Assembly (NCBI GenBank): GCA_947311125.1
Contig: CAMZKI010000055.1
Location: 1-6,245 of the forward strand
DNA length: 6,245 nucleotides
Direction: 5' to 3'
From: an uncultured Chlorobiota bacterium
Lineage (GTDB): Bacteria > Bacteroidota > Bacteroidia > Bacteroidales > JAADGE01
Shown: one piece after another, positions 5,986 through 6,245 of the stretch
How the letters are laid out: each line of letters starts with the position of its first letter
How positions within the stretch are numbered: the first letter of the stretch is position 1
Notes under the pieces: model-generated
Database searches by the model: none
The model's input: the letters and a program-made list of their open reading frames with translations, nothing else
What the model was told of the DNA's origin: nothing
Position numbers and translations under genes: made by a program

Positions 5986-6245
5986 CATTCACACGATCTC
6001 AGAAAACGCCTTGTAAATAACTCAACCCAAAGGAAAAGAAACATTCAAAATAATTCAGGAATATACGTAGTGCCATGTCATGGCACTACCGGAGAGACCG
6101 GTAAGAGTCTTGAAGTACGCATCAAAGAACACAGACAAGCGTGTTGTGAAGGTAAACCAGGTAATGCCATAGCAAATCACATCCTTTTAACATCGGCCAT
6201 CGTATAAATTGCAATAAAGGTGCCATAGTTTGCAACAATAATAAC
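5986..6245 (+). mobile_element. Degenerate GIY-YIG endonuclease domain of a Penelope-like retroelement (partial)
   Basis: In the plus frame from 5986 (after TAG 5983-5985) the peptide reads HSHDLRKRLVNN, then NNSGIYVVPCHG (the GIY strand, Gly at 6058-6060), TTGETGKSLEVRIKEHRQ (6085-6138, with the catalytic-type Arg and Glu-His) and GNAIANHILLT (6160-6192). The frame then shifts: GHRINCNKGAIVC continues from 6195 in another frame, while the first frame hits TAA at 6205-6207. The order 'LRKxLV ... GxYxIPC ... GETGxSLexRxxEH ... AIAxH ... GHxIxW' is the C-terminal endonuclease of Penelope-like retroelements, which cleaves target DNA for insertion and occurs in eukaryotes. About four residues carrying the second Cys and the Tyr-Ile of YIG are missing, and Trp is replaced by Cys. 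GC is about 46% over 6061-6180, well above the rest. The copy is broken and cut by the window edge. Confidence 0.8.
6067..6089. repeat. Perfect 11-bp-arm palindrome inside the GIY-YIG domain
   Basis: GTAGTGCCATG (6067-6077) and CATGGCACTAC (6079-6089) are exact reverse complements around a single T at 6078. The palindrome falls exactly where the endonuclease should change from its first Cys to the YIG strand, and where the expected residues are missing. A short direct repeat ACCGG (6088-6092 and 6097-6101) follows it. Confidence 0.95.

Noticed and set aside
1..6245. CRISPR array, tRNA, rRNA or insertion sequence with transposase
   Set aside because: No spaced direct repeats, no cloverleaf-like or rRNA-like sequence and no transposase motif were found on reading both strands.

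Overview
The bulk of this window (about 125-5760) reads as a low-GC Bacteroidota chromosome fragment. The evidence is the tandem von Willebrand factor A (VWA) genes of the batA/batB type, an outer-membrane beta-barrel protein with a 'YSQ' signal-peptide end, TAnnTTTG-like promoter elements and the absence of clear Shine-Dalgarno sequences.

Layout. Plus strand: a LOG-family (Rossmann nucleotide-binding, lysine-decarboxylase-like) protein at 113-1228 and a secreted beta-barrel protein at 1309-2055. Convergent to these, a minus-strand operon is read from right to left: the C-terminal part of a bat-operon accessory protein (5802-5317, too short for full length), batA (5314-4335, split by an apparent 1-base deletion near 4721-4728), batB (4297-3245), a YedJ-like HD-domain phosphohydrolase (3270-2617, overlapping the end of batB) and a small zinc-ribbon membrane protein (2601-2110). 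BatA and BatB are inner-membrane VWA proteins with metal-ion adhesion (MIDAS) motifs. The truncated protein upstream, with its stop 2 bases before the batA start, is what this operon normally carries there. batC, batD and batE do not follow batB; the HD and zinc-ribbon genes sit in their place.

Both ends are abnormal. At the left, bases 1-95 are a 93/95 inverted copy of bases 125-219, the coding start of the LOG gene, so the native upstream region is missing. At the right, bacterial coding sequence stops making sense at about 5803-5805. It is followed by T-rich DNA with an (ATTT)4 run and then, from about 5963, a frame-broken GIY-YIG endonuclease domain whose closest recognisable relatives are the C-terminal endonucleases of Penelope-like retroelements, which are eukaryotic. 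The simplest reading is a bacterial contig with artefactual ends (fold-back on the left, chimeric join to eukaryotic DNA on the right). A true bacterium-eukaryote junction would be remarkable, but it must first be shown by reads spanning the join.

I see no convincing new defence or mobile system in the intact middle part. The most notable points are the retroelement-like tail, the fold-back end, the batA frameshift and the atypical partners of batA/batB.
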